DNA of 56,814 bases from an uncultured Pelagibacteraceae bacterium (GTDB lineage: Bacteria > Pseudomonadota > Alphaproteobacteria > Pelagibacterales > Pelagibacteraceae). Both the position numbers and the translations under genes were made by a program. The stretch covers positions 1-56,814 of the forward strand of contig CACEKE010000008.1 in the NCBI GenBank assembly GCA_902560075.1, given 5' to 3'. Each line of letters starts with the position of its first letter. The stretch's first letter is position 1. The notes below the pieces were generated by a model that searched no databases, was not told the DNA's origin, and saw only the letters and a program-made list of their open reading frames with translations. Shown piece by piece: positions 36,665-48,172 of this stretch.

Positions 36665-38707
36665 TTATCCCTCAGTACCGGTCTTTTGAAAATCAATTTT
36701 TAAATTTCTGCACTCAGACATTGTCTTTGATGCCCTAGCAATTACATTAGAATAATAATAATCAATTGGTACGGTAATTACTTTCTCATCAAAAAATTTT
36801 CCTTTAACACTTTTTTCAAAAATATCTTTATTTTCTTTTAGGTTTAAATTTAAATAATTTAACATATTATCAATTAATTGGTCTTTGTTGTTAAAAAGAT
36901 TTTTACTTTCCAATAATTGTGAAATTTCATTTATTATAATCCATTCTTCTTTAGAATTACCAGTTGGATATGATGCTTTAAATGCTTTCTGCATCTTTCC
37001 CTCTAAGTTAGTATAAAAACCATCTTGCTCCGTATAAGCTGGAGAAGGAAGTATAATATCTGCACTTTCAGCACCTTTATCACCATGACTTCCTATATAA
37101 ATTACAAATTCTTTATTTTTTTTAAATTTTATATTGTCCTGACCAAATAAAAAGACAATTTCTAATTTATTCTTATGTAGTAAATCTAAAGTATGATTAA
37201 ATTCGTCAGACTCTCCTACTATCTTCAAATCATATCCTCCAACATTGGCTGCATCTTTAGAAATAATATTTAAAGGTATCCAATTTTCATCCATGTTACT
37301 TATATGATCATTTAAAAATTCTTTACATTTATTTAATAAATATTTTGCAGATTGTAGTAAGAAAAATGAGTAACCTAAAATAATTAAGGGTTTTTTTGCC
37401 TTTTTAAATTCATTGTAAATAGCACTTTGTTTTTCGAAAAATTCACTAACATCTCCCGTCGTATTACCAATAACTTTATATGGATATGTTAAATCACCTT
37501 GATCACCTATAGAATAAATATTTGTTTTGTTGTTTAAATAAGTTTTTCTAATTCTTGCATTTAATATTGTGGCTTCATATCTTGGATTTGTTCCAATCAA
37601 CAAAATAAAGTCACTATCTTCAATCCCGTTAATTTCAGAATTAAAAATATAATTAGATCTATTACTTAAATCTAAATATGTATAATCATGTCTAGAGTCT
37701 AAATTTTTAGATTTCAAAACTTTACTAAAAAATTCTTTAGCAGAATATTGTGTTTCCATATTTGTCAAATCGCCTGTAAAACCACCAATATTTAAAGGAT
37801 CTGTACTAATTATTTTTTCTTTTATTATTTCAAGAGCATTACTCCAATCTGTTTTCTCAAAGACACCATTTTTTTTTATAAATGGGTTATCTAATCTTTG
37901 ACTTTTTAATCCATCACACGCGTATCTTGTTTTATCTGAAATCCACTCTTCATTTATATCGTCATTAATTTTAGGCAGTATTCTTTTTACCTCCCATCCA
38001 TAAGTGTCAATTCTAATATTTGAACCTACTGCATCCATTACATCTATACTTTCTGTTTTCTTAAGCTCCCAAGGTCTTGCCTCAAATACATAAGGTTTTG
38101 ATGTTAGTGCTCCTACAGGACATAAATCTATCACATTAGCAGACAGTTCAGATTGCATTGATTTTTCTAAATAAGTTGTAATTTGCATATCCTCCCCTCT
38201 ACCTATTGCACCTAATTCAGGTACCCCTGCAACTTCTGTTGCAAATCTAATACATCTTGTGCAATGAATACACCTGGTCATTTGAGTTTTAATAAGTGGA
38301 CCCATATATTTTTCAGGCACATGTCTCTTATTTTCCTTAAACCTCGATTTATCAATTCCATAAAACATCGATTGATCTTGTAAATCACATTCACCACCTT
38401 GGTCACAGACTGGGCAGTCTAATGGATGATTTGCTAATAAAAATTCCATTACACCTTTTCTAGCTTTCTCAACCTTTTCAGTATTAGTTCTTATTATCAT
38501 ACCCTCAGAAGCAGGCATCGCACATGAGGCTACTGGCTTAGGAGATTTTTCCATCTCAACCAAACACATCCTACAATTTCCAGCTATTGAAAGTTTTTCA
38601 TGGTAACAAAATCTTGGTATTTCAACTCCAGCCTTTTCACAGGCTTGAAGAACTGTTAAACCATCTTCAATTTCGATATTTTTATCATTTATTTTTAATT
38701 TAATCAT
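36665..38707 (-). CDS. nuoG: NADH-quinone oxidoreductase subunit G
   Basis: NuoG is the largest peripheral-arm subunit and carries several Fe-S clusters. The N-terminal 2Fe-2S domain has CYHEKLSIAGNCRMCLVEM, followed by the His-Cys3 motif HPLDCPVCDQGGECDLQ and two 4Fe-4S motifs, CIHCTRCIRF and IDLCPVGALTSKPY. The C-terminal two-thirds is a molybdopterin-oxidoreductase-like fold without evident cofactor. Length is 680 residues, the short alphaproteobacterial and mitochondrial type. Confidence 0.96.
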   Translation of the reverse strand: MIKLKINDKNIEIEDGLTVLQACEKAGVEIPRFCYHEKLSIAGNCRMCLVEMEKSPKPVASCAMPASEGMIIRTNTEKVEKARKGVMEFLLANHPLDCPVCDQGGECDLQDQSMFYGIDKSRFKENKRHVPEKYMGPLIKTQMTRCIHCTRCIRFATEVAGVPELGAIGRGEDMQITTYLEKSMQSELSANVIDLCPVGALTSKPYVFEARPWELKKTESIDVMDAVGSNIRIDTYGWEVKRILPKINDDINEEWISDKTRYACDGLKSQRLDNPFIKKNGVFEKTDWSNALEIIKEKIISTDPLNIGGFTGDLTNMETQYSAKEFFSKVLKSKNLDSRHDYTYLDLSNRSNYIFNSEINGIEDSDFILLIGTNPRYEATILNARIRKTYLNNKTNIYSIGDQGDLTYPYKVIGNTTGDVSEFFEKQSAIYNEFKKAKKPLIILGYSFFLLQSAKYLLNKCKEFLNDHISNMDENWIPLNIISKDAANVGGYDLKIVGESDEFNHTLDLLHKNKLEIVFLFGQDNIKFKKNKEFVIYIGSHGDKGAESADIILPSPAYTEQDGFYTNLEGKMQKAFKASYPTGNSKEEWIIINEISQLLESKNLFNNKDQLIDNMLNYLNLNLKENKDIFEKSVKGKFFDEKVITVPIDYYYSNVIARASKTMSECRNLKIDFQKTGTEG

Positions 38708-40029
38708 TATTTATCAAGCAAATGTTGGTCCACTAAATATGGAATATTTCTGTCCTTCTTAACTAAAGGATTAAAATTATTTCTTTCTTCAATCTCTTTT
38801 TTAAAATGTCTAATTAAACCTTGTACCGGCCAAGAGGATCCTTCACCAAAGGCACATATAGTGTGTCCTTCAATTTGTTTTGTTACATCCATTAACATAT
38901 TTACTTCGTCTTTAGATGCTTCACCTTTAGCCATTCTTTCTAACATTCTCCACATCCAGCCAGAACCTTCTCTACAAGGTGTACATTGACCACAGCTTTC
39001 ATGCTTATAAAACCTGGCTATTCGTGCCATACATTTTATAATATCTTGGTCTTTATTAATAACAACAATTCCAGCTGTTCCTAATCCACTTTTTTCTTTA
39101 ACCAACGAGTCAAAGTCCATTGTAATTGTATCGCAAATTTCTTTGGGTAATAAAGGCATCGAAGACCCACCCGGTATAACTGCTTTTAGATTATCCCAAC
39201 CACCGACGACTCCACCAGCATGTTTTTCAATTAATGTTTTTAAAGGTACTCCCATTTCCTCTTCAACATTGCATGGTTTATTAACATTTCCTGAAATACA
39301 GAAAATTTTAGTACCTGTATTTTTTGCTTTTCCAAGTGAAGAGAACCATTTTCCACCTCTTCTTAATATAGTCGAAATTACAGCAATAGTTTCAACATTA
39401 TTAATAATTGTTGGACAACCATACAACCCAACCAAAGCTGGAAAAGGTGGTTTTAATCTTGGTTGACCTTTTTTGCCCTCTAGACTTTCTAACAATGCTG
39501 TTTCCTCTCCACATATATATGCTCCAGCTCCATAATGAATATAAATATCTAAATCCCAACCACTATTACAGGCATTCTTTCCAATTAAATTTTTTTCATA
39601 AGCTTCATCAATTGCTTTTTGTAATCTTTGACCTTCAAAATAATATTCACCCCTAATATAAATGTAACAAGTGTGTGCGTTTACTGCATAAGATGCTAAT
39701 AAACATCCTTCAATTAATTTATGGGGCTCAAATCTTAATATGTCTCTATCTTTACATGTTCCAGGTTCAGATTCATCTGCATTTATTACAAGATAATGAG
39801 GTCTGGAACCCACTTCTTTAGGTGCAAATGACCACTTTAAACCCGTAGGAAAACCAGCACCACCTCTGCCTCTTAGTTCTGATAACTTTATTTCATCTAT
39901 TATCCAATCTCTACCTTTAGATATTAAATCTTTAGTATCTGACCAATCATTCCTTTTTACGGCTCCGTTAATTCCTGAGTCCCCATCATTATACAAATTC
40001 TGAAATATTCTGTCTTTATCTTGAAGCAT
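38707..40029 (-). CDS. nuoF: NADH-quinone oxidoreductase subunit F
   Basis: NuoF binds NADH, FMN and cluster N3 at the tip of complex I. The NADH and FMN loops are [15 protein letters not shown] and [20 protein letters not shown], and the 4Fe-4S ligands are in [12 protein letters not shown] plus a later cysteine in [13 protein letters not shown]. Length is 440 residues. The start lies within nuoE (14-base overlap). Confidence 0.97.
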   Translation of the reverse strand: MLQDKDRIFQNLYNDGDSGINGAVKRNDWSDTKDLISKGRDWIIDEIKLSELRGRGGAGFPTGLKWSFAPKEVGSRPHYLVINADESEPGTCKDRDILRFEPHKLIEGCLLASYAVNAHTCYIYIRGEYYFEGQRLQKAIDEAYEKNLIGKNACNSGWDLDIYIHYGAGAYICGEETALLESLEGKKGQPRLKPPFPALVGLYGCPTIINNVETIAVISTILRRGGKWFSSLGKAKNTGTKIFCISGNVNKPCNVEEEMGVPLKTLIEKHAGGVVGGWDNLKAVIPGGSSMPLLPKEICDTITMDFDSLVKEKSGLGTAGIVVINKDQDIIKCMARIARFYKHESCGQCTPCREGSGWMWRMLERMAKGEASKDEVNMLMDVTKQIEGHTICAFGEGSSWPVQGLIRHFKKEIEERNNFNPLVKKDRNIPYLVDQHLLDK

Positions 40030-40630
40030 TTTTTAAATCCATTAAAGTTTTTCTATTATTTTCAGGCTCTGAATTAACTCTTCCTCTATATGAGCCTGGT
40101 TCAATATTTTCATCGTTTAACATTTTGTCAAAAATTTTAGATGTTTTTTCTTTATCAAGATCTTCAAAATAATCTTCGTTGATTTGCATCATAGGTGCAT
40201 TTACACAAGCACCTAAGCATTCAACTTCGACCCATGAGCACTTACCATCTTTTGATAGTGTGTTTTGATTTTTCGATATTTTTTCTTTACAAGCTTCAAC
40301 TAGTTTATATGCACCTCTAATCATACATGGTGTAGTAGTACATACCTGTACAAAATATTTACCAACTGGTGAAAGATTATACATGGAGTAAAATGTAGCT
40401 ACCTCATATACTTTAATGTAAGGCATATTTAATAACTTAGCTATATATTTCATGGCCATTAATGGTATCCAATTATTATTTTGTCTTTGTGCCAAATATA
40501 AAAAAGACATAACAGCACTTTGTTGTTTACCACCAGGATAATTTTTAACTATATCGTTAGCGATTTTTAAATTTTCCTCATTAAATTCAAAACTGTCTGG
40601 TTGTTCTTTAGAAACTTTTTTTATACTCAT
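40016..40630 (-). CDS. nuoE: NADH-quinone oxidoreductase subunit E
   Basis: NuoE is the 24-kDa subunit with 2Fe-2S cluster N1a. Its thioredoxin-like domain carries cysteines in [13 protein letters not shown] and [13 protein letters not shown] helical N-terminal bundle ([20 protein letters not shown]) precedes it. The length is 204 residues. The ATG overlaps the nuoD stop by four bases. Confidence 0.96.
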   Translation of the reverse strand: MSIKKVSKEQPDSFEFNEENLKIANDIVKNYPGGKQQSAVMSFLYLAQRQNNNWIPLMAMKYIAKLLNMPYIKVYEVATFYSMYNLSPVGKYFVQVCTTTPCMIRGAYKLVEACKEKISKNQNTLSKDGKCSWVEVECLGACVNAPMMQINEDYFEDLDKEKTSKIFDKMLNDENIEPGSYRGRVNSEPENNRKTLMDLKNASR

Positions 40631-41802
40631 CTATCTACCTCTCCAAAAACAATATCCATAGAACCTAAAACAGCAGGAACATCAGCTAGCATATGACCTT
40701 TAATTAAATAATCCATAGCTTGAAGGTGTGAAAAACCTGGTGCTCTTATTTTACACTTATATGGTTTGTTTGAACCGTCAGAAATTAAATATACACCAAA
40801 TTCTCCTTTAGGCGCCTCAACAGCTGTATATATTTCATCTTTATCTACTCTATATCCTTCTGTGAAAAGCTTGAAATGATGAATTAATGCTTCCATAGAC
40901 TCTTTTATATCCTTTTTAGATGGTGGAGATATTTTTCCATCATTTGTTTTTACTGGACCTTTAGGCATTTGTTCCAAACATTGGTTAATAATTTTTACAC
41001 ATTCTCTCATTTCTTCAATTCTACAAAGATAACGATCGTAACAATCACCATTTTTTCCAATTGGAATATTGAATTCAAAATTATTATAACAATCGTAGGG
41101 TTGGGATTTTCTTAAATCCCACGGCACACCTGAGCCTCTTAACATAACTCCAGAAAAAGAGTAATCTAGAGCATCTTGCTTAGATACTATACCTATATCT
41201 ACATTTCTTTGCTTAAAAATTCTATTATCTGTTAGTAAAGTTTCCAAATCATCAATTATTTTTGGAAATGAATTACAAAACTCTGAAATTTCATTATCTA
41301 GACCAATTGGTAAATCTTTATGAACACCTCCCGCTCTAAAATAGTTAGCGTGTAATCTTGAACCAGACACTTTTTCATAAAATCCCATTAATTTTTCTCT
41401 TTCCTCAAAACCCCAAAGTGTTGGGGTCAGCGCTCCAACATCCATTGCTTGTGTTGTAATATTTAAAAGATGACTTAATATTCTACCTATCTCACAAAAC
41501 ATTACTCTAATATATTGGGCTCTAATAGGTACATTAATTTTTAAAATTTTTTCTATTGCAAGTGCGAATGCATGCTCTTGATTCATTGGAGCTACATAAT
41601 CAAGTCTATCAAAATATGGAACAGCTTGTGTGTATGTTTTGTGCTCAATAAGTTTTTCTGTTCCTCTATGCAATAATCCTATATGAGGATCAGCTTTCTC
41701 TACTACTTCACCGTCAAGTTCTAGGATTAATCTTAAAACTCCATGTGCAGCTGGATGCTGTGGACCAAAATTTAAATTCATTGTTTTAGTTTCTTTAGGC
41801 AT
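40627..41802 (-). CDS. nuoD: NADH-quinone oxidoreductase subunit D
   Basis: NuoD is the 49-kDa subunit that forms the quinone site with NuoB. The quinone-binding loop is [14 protein letters not shown] near the N-terminus. [28 protein letters not shown] and the C-terminal DIVFGEVDR are typical. At 391 residues it is a stand-alone NuoD, not the NuoCD fusion. It shares one base with nuoC. Confidence 0.97.
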   Translation of the reverse strand: MPKETKTMNLNFGPQHPAAHGVLRLILELDGEVVEKADPHIGLLHRGTEKLIEHKTYTQAVPYFDRLDYVAPMNQEHAFALAIEKILKINVPIRAQYIRVMFCEIGRILSHLLNITTQAMDVGALTPTLWGFEEREKLMGFYEKVSGSRLHANYFRAGGVHKDLPIGLDNEISEFCNSFPKIIDDLETLLTDNRIFKQRNVDIGIVSKQDALDYSFSGVMLRGSGVPWDLRKSQPYDCYNNFEFNIPIGKNGDCYDRYLCRIEEMRECVKIINQCLEQMPKGPVKTNDGKISPPSKKDIKESMEALIHHFKLFTEGYRVDKDEIYTAVEAPKGEFGVYLISDGSNKPYKCKIRAPGFSHLQAMDYLIKGHMLADVPAVLGSMDIVFGEVDR

Positions 41803-42389
41803 TATTTCTTTGTTATTTCTTTAATATATTTTGTTCCCTCCCAAGGGCTCTCATAATCAAAATTTCTATAGTTCTGTTCTAATTTTACTGGTTCGTAGAT
41901 AACCTTTTTATCTTCTTCGTTGTATCTAACTTCATTGTGACCAGTAAGCGGAAAATCTTTTCTAAGTGGGTGCCCAGAAAAATTATAATCAGTTAATATT
42001 CTTCTTAGATCGGGATGGTCTTTGTAGTGTATTCCATACATATCAAAAACTTCTCTTTCCATCCAGTTAGAAGATGGAAAAATAGAAGTTATAGACTTAA
42101 CTTTGTAATTTTCTTTAATTTCAAATTCGATATTTAGTCTTAAATTATTTTCATGGCTTAATAAGAAGTAAATTAATTTGAACCTTGTGTCTCTTTCAGG
42201 GTAATCTACAGCTGTTATGTCAATTAATTGTCTAAATTTAGTTCTCGTATCATTTTTTAAAAATAAAATAACAGAATGTAAATCTTCCTCATCTATTTTT
42301 AATTTTAATTCGTCGTGATTAATTGATGATGAATTAATTTTAGTTGTAAGTTCTGAGTTTATTAATTTTTCTAAACTTTCAAGATTCAT
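41802..42389 (-). CDS. nuoC: NADH-quinone oxidoreductase subunit C
   Basis: NuoC is the 30-kDa peripheral-arm subunit without cofactor. The C-terminal signature runs through [20 protein letters not shown] and [17 protein letters not shown]. Length is 195 residues, as in mitochondria-like complexes. It lies four bases after nuoB. The N-terminal third is variable and rich in Ser, Asn and Lys. Confidence 0.95.
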   Translation of the reverse strand: MNLESLEKLINSELTTKINSSSINHDELKLKIDEEDLHSVILFLKNDTRTKFRQLIDITAVDYPERDTRFKLIYFLLSHENNLRLNIEFEIKENYKVKSITSIFPSSNWMEREVFDMYGIHYKDHPDLRRILTDYNFSGHPLRKDFPLTGHNEVRYNEEDKKVIYEPVKLEQNYRNFDYESPWEGTKYIKEITKK

Positions 42390-42393
42390 TTTA

Positions 42394-42915
42394 TTATCTT
42401 TCTAGAGATCCTTTATTCCTTATTTTTTTTTGAAGTTGCATTATTCCATACAATAAAGCCTCTGCAGAGGGCGGGCATCCAGGTACGTAAATATCTACAG
42501 GAACAATCCTATCGCATCCTCTAACTACAGAGTAAGAATAGTGATAATAACCTCCTCCATTAGCGCAGCTACCCATTGAGATAACATATCTTGGTTCTGG
42601 CATCTGATCATAAACTTTTCTTAATGCAGGAGCCATTTTGTTTGTTAGGGTTCCTGCAACAATCATTACATCAGATTGTCTCGGACTAGCCCTAGGAGCT
42701 GCACCAAATCTTTCAAGATCATATCTTGGCATTGACGTTTGCATCATTTCAACTGCACAACACGCAAGACCAAATGTCATCCAATGTAAAGAACCTGTTC
42801 TTGCCCAATTTACCAAGTTATCCATTGATGTTGTAATAAATCCATTATCGCTAAAGTCTTTAGCTAAATCTTTAAATTCATCTGGTATTTTGTCTATTTT
42901 ATTTAAAGTATCCAT
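42394..42915 (-). CDS. nuoB: NADH-quinone oxidoreductase subunit B
   Basis: NuoB holds cluster N2, the last Fe-S centre before quinone. The adjacent cysteines are in [10 protein letters not shown], and the other ligands lie in [20 protein letters not shown] and [15 protein letters not shown]. The length of 173 residues is standard. It lies three bases after nuoA. Confidence 0.97.
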   Translation of the reverse strand: MDTLNKIDKIPDEFKDLAKDFSDNGFITTSMDNLVNWARTGSLHWMTFGLACCAVEMMQTSMPRYDLERFGAAPRASPRQSDVMIVAGTLTNKMAPALRKVYDQMPEPRYVISMGSCANGGGYYHYSYSVVRGCDRIVPVDIYVPGCPPSAEALLYGIMQLQKKIRNKGSLER

Positions 42916-42918
42916 TTT

Positions 42919-43290
42919 TTATTCCCAATCTAAAGCACCTTTCTTCCATTCATAAATGAAACCAATAGTTAATATAGCTAAAAATATCATCATTGAGACA
43001 AAACCAAATATTCCAATCTTTCCTAAAGAGATTGCCCAAGGAAATAAAAAAGCAATTTCTAGATCAAATATAATAAATAATATTGCTACTAAATAAAATC
43101 TCACATCAAATTCCATTCTGGAGTCATTAAAAGGTTCGAAACCACATTCGTAAGGTGATAATTTTTCGGGGTCAGGGTTTTTTGGAGATAACATAAAGTT
43201 CAAAGTTATAAATCCAATACTTAATAGTAATGCTATTACTAAAAATAAGATAATCGAAAAGTAATCCTGTAAAAATGTTTCACCAATCAT
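42919..43290 (-). CDS. nuoA: NADH-quinone oxidoreductase subunit A
   Basis: NuoA is a small membrane subunit with three transmembrane helices. [44 protein letters not shown] is its conserved core, seen here as [25 protein letters not shown] and AFLFPW. Length is 123 residues. As first gene of the 14-gene operon it has about 219 bases of upstream non-coding sequence, where the main complex I promoter should lie. Confidence 0.96.
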   Translation of the reverse strand: MIGETFLQDYFSIILFLVIALLLSIGFITLNFMLSPKNPDPEKLSPYECGFEPFNDSRMEFDVRFYLVAILFIIFDLEIAFLFPWAISLGKIGIFGFVSMMIFLAILTIGFIYEWKKGALDWE

Positions 43291-43509
43291 AATAATTAAA
43301 GTTTAGTTTTTAAAATATTTAAATAAGAAAATTCTGAAAAGATTCTTACTATATTCTATTCTGCTGTTATATAAAGAGTTATTAATCATTATAAACATTG
43401 GTATTTTTTATATGTATATTTGTCTTAAATAACAGTGAAATTTAGTCACGTCCTTTGAGGCTAATTTGTTACGTAATTTTAACTTTTGAGAATAATTATC
43501 AAATAATTG
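43291..43509 (-). promoter_or_regulatory. nuo operon leader and promoter region
   Basis: This is the longest gene-free stretch in the window, between the tRNA-Asp gene and nuoA. On the minus strand an exact TATAAT lies at 43393-43388, with a weak -35-like TACATA 17 bases upstream, placing a start about 90 bases before nuoA. Further up (43475-43440) is a possible weak stem in which TTAG pairs with CTAA. Readthrough from the tRNAs is also possible. No known riboswitch is recognised. Confidence 0.35.
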
Positions 43510-43587
43510 TGGCGGGAGTGACGGGACTCGAACCCGCGGCCTCCTGCGTGACAGGCAGGCGCTCTAACCAAACTGAGCTACACCCCC
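43510..43587 (-). tRNA. tRNA-Asp (GTC)
   Basis: The minus strand folds as a cloverleaf. Acceptor GGGGGTG pairs with CACTCCC, with one G-U pair. The anticodon loop CTGTCAC holds GTC, and GGTTCGAGTCC gives the T arm. Discriminator G and an encoded CCA complete the 3' end. It lies nine bases after tRNA-Val on the same strand. Confidence 0.96.
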
Positions 43588-43596
43588 AATTACTTT

Positions 43597-43672
43597 TGGT
43601 GGGCAGTAAAGGACTCGAACCTTTGACCCCCTCGGTGTAAACGAGATGCTCTACCAACTGAGCTAACCGCCC
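43597..43672 (-). tRNA. tRNA-Val (TAC)
   Basis: The minus strand gives a 76-base cloverleaf including encoded CCA. Acceptor GGGCGGT pairs with ACTGCCC, anticodon stem CTCGT pairs with ACGAG-type partner bases, and the loop TTTACAC holds TAC. GGTTCGAGTCC gives the T arm. It lies between lon (56 bases upstream) and tRNA-Asp. Confidence 0.95.
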
Positions 43673-43728
43673 AAAAATAATTTTTATCTTTTACAGCAAC
43701 AAATTATTAAAGTAAATTATAATTATCT

Positions 43729-46113
43729 TTAGTTTGTAAGGACTTTTTCAGTTTTGTTCTCTGATTTAGAAATATTATCCACTTCGACCCACTCAACTCT
43801 TTTTAGTTCTTTGGTAAGTGCAATTTTTAATACATCATCAACAACTTTTACTGGAGTAATTTTTATATCTTCTTTAACTTTTTTTGGTATATCAACTAAA
43901 TCCTTCTCATTATCTTTAGGTATTAAAACATGATTAATTCCTGCTCTATGTGCTGCTAGAAGTTTTTCTTTCAATCCTCCAATTTGAAGAACTTGACCAG
44001 TAATTGTAACCTCACCTGTCATGGCTATTTGTCTATTTACTGGAATATCAGTAATTGATGACACAATAGATGTAACCATTGCTATACCGGCAGATGGTCC
44101 ATCTTTTGGTGTTGCACCTTCAGGTACATGAATATGGAAATCTTTTTTTTCAAAAGTCGGAGGTATTACGCCGAAATCTAAACTCTTAGATCTTACAAAA
44201 GATTTTGCAGCTTTTACTGACTCTTGCATTACGTCTCCAAGTTTTCCTGTAATTTGCATTCTACCTTTACCAGGCATATTAACTGTTTCTATTTTAAGAA
44301 TTTCACCACCAAATTCTGTCCAAGCTAATCCTGTAACAACACCTACTCTATCCTCTTCATCTTTTTCTCCGTACTTAAATTTCTTAACTCCAAGATAATC
44401 AGACACATTATTTTCATTCACCTCAACTTTGTCTGTTTCATTGTTAACTACTTTTTTAACAGCTTTCCTTGTTATTTTTGATATTTCTCTCTCTAAATTT
44501 CTAACTCCAGACTCCCGAGTATAAGATCTTATGATTTCCTTAATGGTGCCCTCTTTAATATCTAATTCCCCATCCTTAACACCATTTTCTTTAATTTGTT
44601 TTGGTAATAAAAATCTATTAGATATATTAATCTTTTCGTCTTCGGTGTATCCTGGAATTCTTATAACCTCCATACGATCTAACAAAGGAGGTAAAATATT
44701 TAAAGTATTAGCAGTTGTTACAAACATTACATCTGATAAGTCATAATCAACTTCTAAATAATGATCATTAAAGGATGTGTTCTGCTCTGGGTCTAAAGCT
44801 TCTAGTAAAGCAGAAGAAGGGTCACCTCTGTAATCATTTCCAACTTTATCTATCTCATCTAAAAGAATTAATGGATTTTTTGTTCCAGCTTTTTTCATCA
44901 TTTGTATAATCTTACCTGGCAAGGATCCAATATAAGTTCTTCGATGACCTCTTATTTCAGCTTCATCTCTAACACCACCTAATGACATTCTAACAAATTG
45001 TCTATTTGTAGATTTAGCGATAGATTTACCTAAAGAGGTTTTTCCAACACCGGGCGGACCAACTAAACAAAGTATAGGTCCTTTTATTTTATCCATTCTT
45101 TTTTGAACAGCTAAAAACTCTATAATTCTTTCTTTAACTTTTTCTAAACCAAAGTGATCTTGATCAAGAATTTTTAACGCATTATTTAGGTCGATATTTA
45201 CCTTATCTTTTTTAAACCAAGGTAAATCTATCATCCAATCTAAATAATTTCTTACTACAGTTGCCTCTGCTGACATAGGACTCATGTTTTTGAGCTTTTT
45301 TAATTCTGACATGCACTTTTTTTGGACTTCTTTAGGCATTTTTGACTTTAATATTGCTTTGTGTAAATTTGACGTTTCATCTTTTCCGTCTTCAATTTCA
45401 CCTAATTCTTTTTGAATTGCTTTTAATTGCTCATTCAAATAATACTCTCTTTGGGTTTTTTCCATTTGAGTTTTAACTCTACCTCTAATTCTTTTTTCTA
45501 CTCCAATAATACTCGCCTCATTTTCCATTATTTTAATAATTGCCTCTAATCTTTTTTTAACATCTAAAATTTCAAATATTTGTTGTTTCTCTGGAATGCT
45601 AGAATTTAAATGAGAGGCGATATTGTCAGCAATTTTAGAAGGATCTTTTAATTGCTTTATGTTTTCAATAACATCGGATGAAATTTTTTTGTTAACATTA
45701 GTCAATTTTTCTAATTTTTTAATTGCTGTCATGGAAAGTGGAATTAAATCCTCAGCAGGTTCTATTTGATCTTTTAAATACTCAAAAGTACAAGATATGT
45801 ATTTTTCCTCGTCGTTAAAATCTAATATCTTTAGTCTTTTAGTGCCCTCTACCAAAACTTTAACAGTTCCATCGGGTAGCTTTAGTAATTGTAAAATATT
45901 ACTTTCGCAACCATAAGTGTATATATCGTTTTTTTTAGGATCATCAATTTCGGAGTTTTTTTGTGTGACCAAAATAATTTTTTTTTGCCCTTTCATGACT
46001 TCATTTAAAGCAGTTATGGATTTATCTCTTCCAACAAATAAAGGTATAACCATATTTGGAAAGACAACTATATCTCTTAAAGGTAGTAGTGGTAATTTAA
46101 CTTTTGGTTCCAT
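43729..46113 (-). CDS. lon: ATP-dependent protease Lon
   Basis: Lon degrades misfolded and short-lived regulatory proteins. Domains in order are the N-terminal substrate domain (VKLPLLPLRDIVVFPNMVIPL), a helical region (REYYLNEQLKAIQKELGE), the AAA+ module with Walker A GPPGVGKTSLG and arginine-finger region, and the protease domain with catalytic Ser674 in PKDGPSAGIAM and Lys717 in GGLKEKLLAAH. The 794 residues are normal. It follows clpX after 63 bases, as in tig-clpP-clpX-lon of many proteobacteria. Confidence 0.97.
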   Translation of the reverse strand: MEPKVKLPLLPLRDIVVFPNMVIPLFVGRDKSITALNEVMKGQKKIILVTQKNSEIDDPKKNDIYTYGCESNILQLLKLPDGTVKVLVEGTKRLKILDFNDEEKYISCTFEYLKDQIEPAEDLIPLSMTAIKKLEKLTNVNKKISSDVIENIKQLKDPSKIADNIASHLNSSIPEKQQIFEILDVKKRLEAIIKIMENEASIIGVEKRIRGRVKTQMEKTQREYYLNEQLKAIQKELGEIEDGKDETSNLHKAILKSKMPKEVQKKCMSELKKLKNMSPMSAEATVVRNYLDWMIDLPWFKKDKVNIDLNNALKILDQDHFGLEKVKERIIEFLAVQKRMDKIKGPILCLVGPPGVGKTSLGKSIAKSTNRQFVRMSLGGVRDEAEIRGHRRTYIGSLPGKIIQMMKKAGTKNPLILLDEIDKVGNDYRGDPSSALLEALDPEQNTSFNDHYLEVDYDLSDVMFVTTANTLNILPPLLDRMEVIRIPGYTEDEKINISNRFLLPKQIKENGVKDGELDIKEGTIKEIIRSYTRESGVRNLEREISKITRKAVKKVVNNETDKVEVNENNVSDYLGVKKFKYGEKDEEDRVGVVTGLAWTEFGGEILKIETVNMPGKGRMQITGKLGDVMQESVKAAKSFVRSKSLDFGVIPPTFEKKDFHIHVPEGATPKDGPSAGIAMVTSIVSSITDIPVNRQIAMTGEVTITGQVLQIGGLKEKLLAAHRAGINHVLIPKDNEKDLVDIPKKVKEDIKITPVKVVDDVLKIALTKELKRVEWVEVDNISKSENKTEKVLTN

Positions 46114-46176
46114 GATATAAATATGGCTATTATAAAAAATTTTGCAATAGCAAACTGCAACTTATTATAAAATTAA

Positions 46177-47439
46177 CTATGCTGCGGAAGTTTTGTCTGT
46201 TTTAGATTTGTTCTTAGAATGTACAATAATTGGCTGTGAGTGTCCTTTAACCGCACCTGTATCAACTACTACTTCTTCGATATTATTTTGACCAGGTAGT
46301 TCGTACATAGTCTTTAATAAAAGATTCTCAAGTATTGATCTTAAACCTCTTGCTCCAGTCTTTTTATTAATAGCTTTTTTTGCGATTTCCTTAATTGCGT
46401 TATCCTTGAAATTTAATTTTACTCCCTCCAACTTAAATAACTCTTGATATTGTTTTGTTAGGGAGTTTTTAGGTTCTAACAAAATTTTTACTAAAGATTT
46501 TTCATCTAAATCCTCTAGCGTAGCAGTAATTGGTAACCTTCCGATAAATTCTGGTATTAAGCCATATTTTAATAAATCTTCAGGCTCTAAATTTTTCATC
46601 CATTCTCCTGTCTTTTTATCATCTAATGATTTTACCTCTGCTTCAAAACCTATTGATGATCCTTTATCTCTTTGAGATATAATTTTATCTAAACCTGCAA
46701 AAGCACCTCCGCAAATAAATAATATATTAGTAGTATCTACTTGCAAAAATTCTTGTTGAGGATGTTTTCTTCCACCTTGAGGAGGTACACTTGCAACTGT
46801 TCCTTCCATAATTTTTAATAAAGCTTGCTGGACACCTTCACCTGAAACATCTCTTGTTATAGAAGGGTTTTCAGATTTTCTACTAATCTTATCTACTTCA
46901 TCAATATAAACTATTCCTCTTTGTGCTTTTTCAACATTATAATCTGCGGCTTGAAGAAGTTTTAAAATTATGTTTTCAACATCTTCACCAACATAACCTG
47001 CCTCAGTCAAAGTCGTTGCATCAGCCATTGTAAATGGAACGTCAAGAATTCTTGCTAAAGTTTGTGCAAGTAAAGTTTTACCACATCCTGTAGGACCTAC
47101 TAACAAGATATTTGATTTTGCTAATTCAACAGTTTTGCTTGTTTTATTTTCATAATTTAATCTTTTGTAATGATTGTGAACAGCAACAGATAATACTTTT
47201 TTTGCATGATCTTGACCAATTACATAGTCATCTAAAATTTTACAAATATCTTTTGGCGATGGTAAACCATCTTGATGTTTTACAAATGTGTCCTTGCTTT
47301 CTTCTTTTATGATATCCATGCATAGCTCAACGCACTCATCACAAATAAATACTGTAGGACCAGCAATCAATTTTCTGACTTCATGTTGGCTTTTGCCGCA
47401 AAATGAACAGTAAAGAATATTTTTGTTATTTGTACTCAT
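46177..47439 (-). CDS. clpX: ClpXP unfoldase subunit ClpX
   Basis: ClpX unfolds tagged proteins and feeds them to ClpP. The N-terminal zinc finger has [17 protein letters not shown] and [10 protein letters not shown]. Walker A is [12 protein letters not shown], Walker [11 protein letters not shown], the pore loop GYVGED, and the sensor region GARGLRSI. At 420 residues it is standard. An 89-base spacer separates it from clpP, large for this genome and possibly holding its own promoter; no clear heat-shock element is seen. Confidence 0.97.
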   Translation of the reverse strand: MSTNNKNILYCSFCGKSQHEVRKLIAGPTVFICDECVELCMDIIKEESKDTFVKHQDGLPSPKDICKILDDYVIGQDHAKKVLSVAVHNHYKRLNYENKTSKTVELAKSNILLVGPTGCGKTLLAQTLARILDVPFTMADATTLTEAGYVGEDVENIILKLLQAADYNVEKAQRGIVYIDEVDKISRKSENPSITRDVSGEGVQQALLKIMEGTVASVPPQGGRKHPQQEFLQVDTTNILFICGGAFAGLDKIISQRDKGSSIGFEAEVKSLDDKKTGEWMKNLEPEDLLKYGLIPEFIGRLPITATLEDLDEKSLVKILLEPKNSLTKQYQELFKLEGVKLNFKDNAIKEIAKKAINKKTGARGLRSILENLLLKTMYELPGQNNIEEVVVDTGAVKGHSQPIIVHSKNKSKTDKTSAA

Positions 47440-47528
47440 AAATTTTAAATCGAATCAATATAAGTACTTTAATACAGATGAACTGAACTAATCAAGTTTA
47501 TGATTAAACTAACTCTATATATTGTTAG

Positions 47529-48140
47529 CTATTCTCTTTTATCCACAACTTTATCTAAAAGACCAAAATCTTTTGCCGCATCTGGTGTCATAAAATTATC
47601 TCTCTCAAGAGCCGATTTAATATCTTCAACACTTTTTCCGGTATGCTTTGAATAGATCTCATTTAATCTTTTTTTTAAAGAGAGGACTTCATTTGCATGT
47701 ATTTCAATGTCTGTGGCTTGACCCTGAAAACCTGCTGAAGGTTGGTGCACCATTATTCTGGAATTTGGTAACGAAAATCTTTTTCCTTTTGTTCCAGCTG
47801 CTAAAAGAAAAGATCCCATACTAGCTGCTTGTCCAATACATAAAGTAGAGATTTCTGGTTTTATATATTGCATAGTATCGTATATTCCAAGACCTGCTGT
47901 TACTAATCCTCCTGGACTGTTAATATACATAAAAATATCTTTCTTAGGATTTTCAGATTCTAAAAATAACATTTGTGCTGTAACTAGAGACGCTACACTA
48001 TCATTGATTGGACCGACTACGAAAACTATTCTTTCTTTGAGTAATCTTGAAAAAATATCATATGCTCTTTCACCCCTGCTAGATTGTTCGACAACCATTG
48101 GTATCAAGTTCGACATTTTATCTTCTAATTTATCTGACAT
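47529..48140 (-). CDS. clpP: ATP-dependent Clp protease proteolytic subunit
   Basis: ClpP is the serine protease chamber of ClpXP and ClpAP. The catalytic triad is Ser107 in [14 protein letters not shown], His132 in [10 protein letters not shown] and probably Asp181. MYINSPGG is the oxyanion-side loop. The 203-residue protein begins with a short propeptide-like N-terminus ([21 protein letters not shown]). It lies 32 bases after tig. Confidence 0.97.
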   Translation of the reverse strand: MSDKLEDKMSNLIPMVVEQSSRGERAYDIFSRLLKERIVFVVGPINDSVASLVTAQMLFLESENPKKDIFMYINSPGGLVTAGLGIYDTMQYIKPEISTLCIGQAASMGSFLLAAGTKGKRFSLPNSRIMVHQPSAGFQGQATDIEIHANEVLSLKKRLNEIYSKHTGKSVEDIKSALERDNFMTPDAAKDFGLLDKVVDKRE

Positions 48141-48172
48141 AATTTGATTCGAATTACTTATACAACTTGTGA

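Noticed and set aside
43455..43640. A 61-codon plus-strand open frame across the tRNA pair
   Set aside because: It is antisense to tRNA-Asp and tRNA-Val; its GLEP and TGRRSNQTELHP text is the well-known artefact of translating tRNA genes.
46134..46160. Possible terminator between clpX and lon (TTGCA/TGCAA stem and T-rich run)
   Set aside because: Only five base pairs with a nine-base loop; too weak to call in AT-rich sequence.
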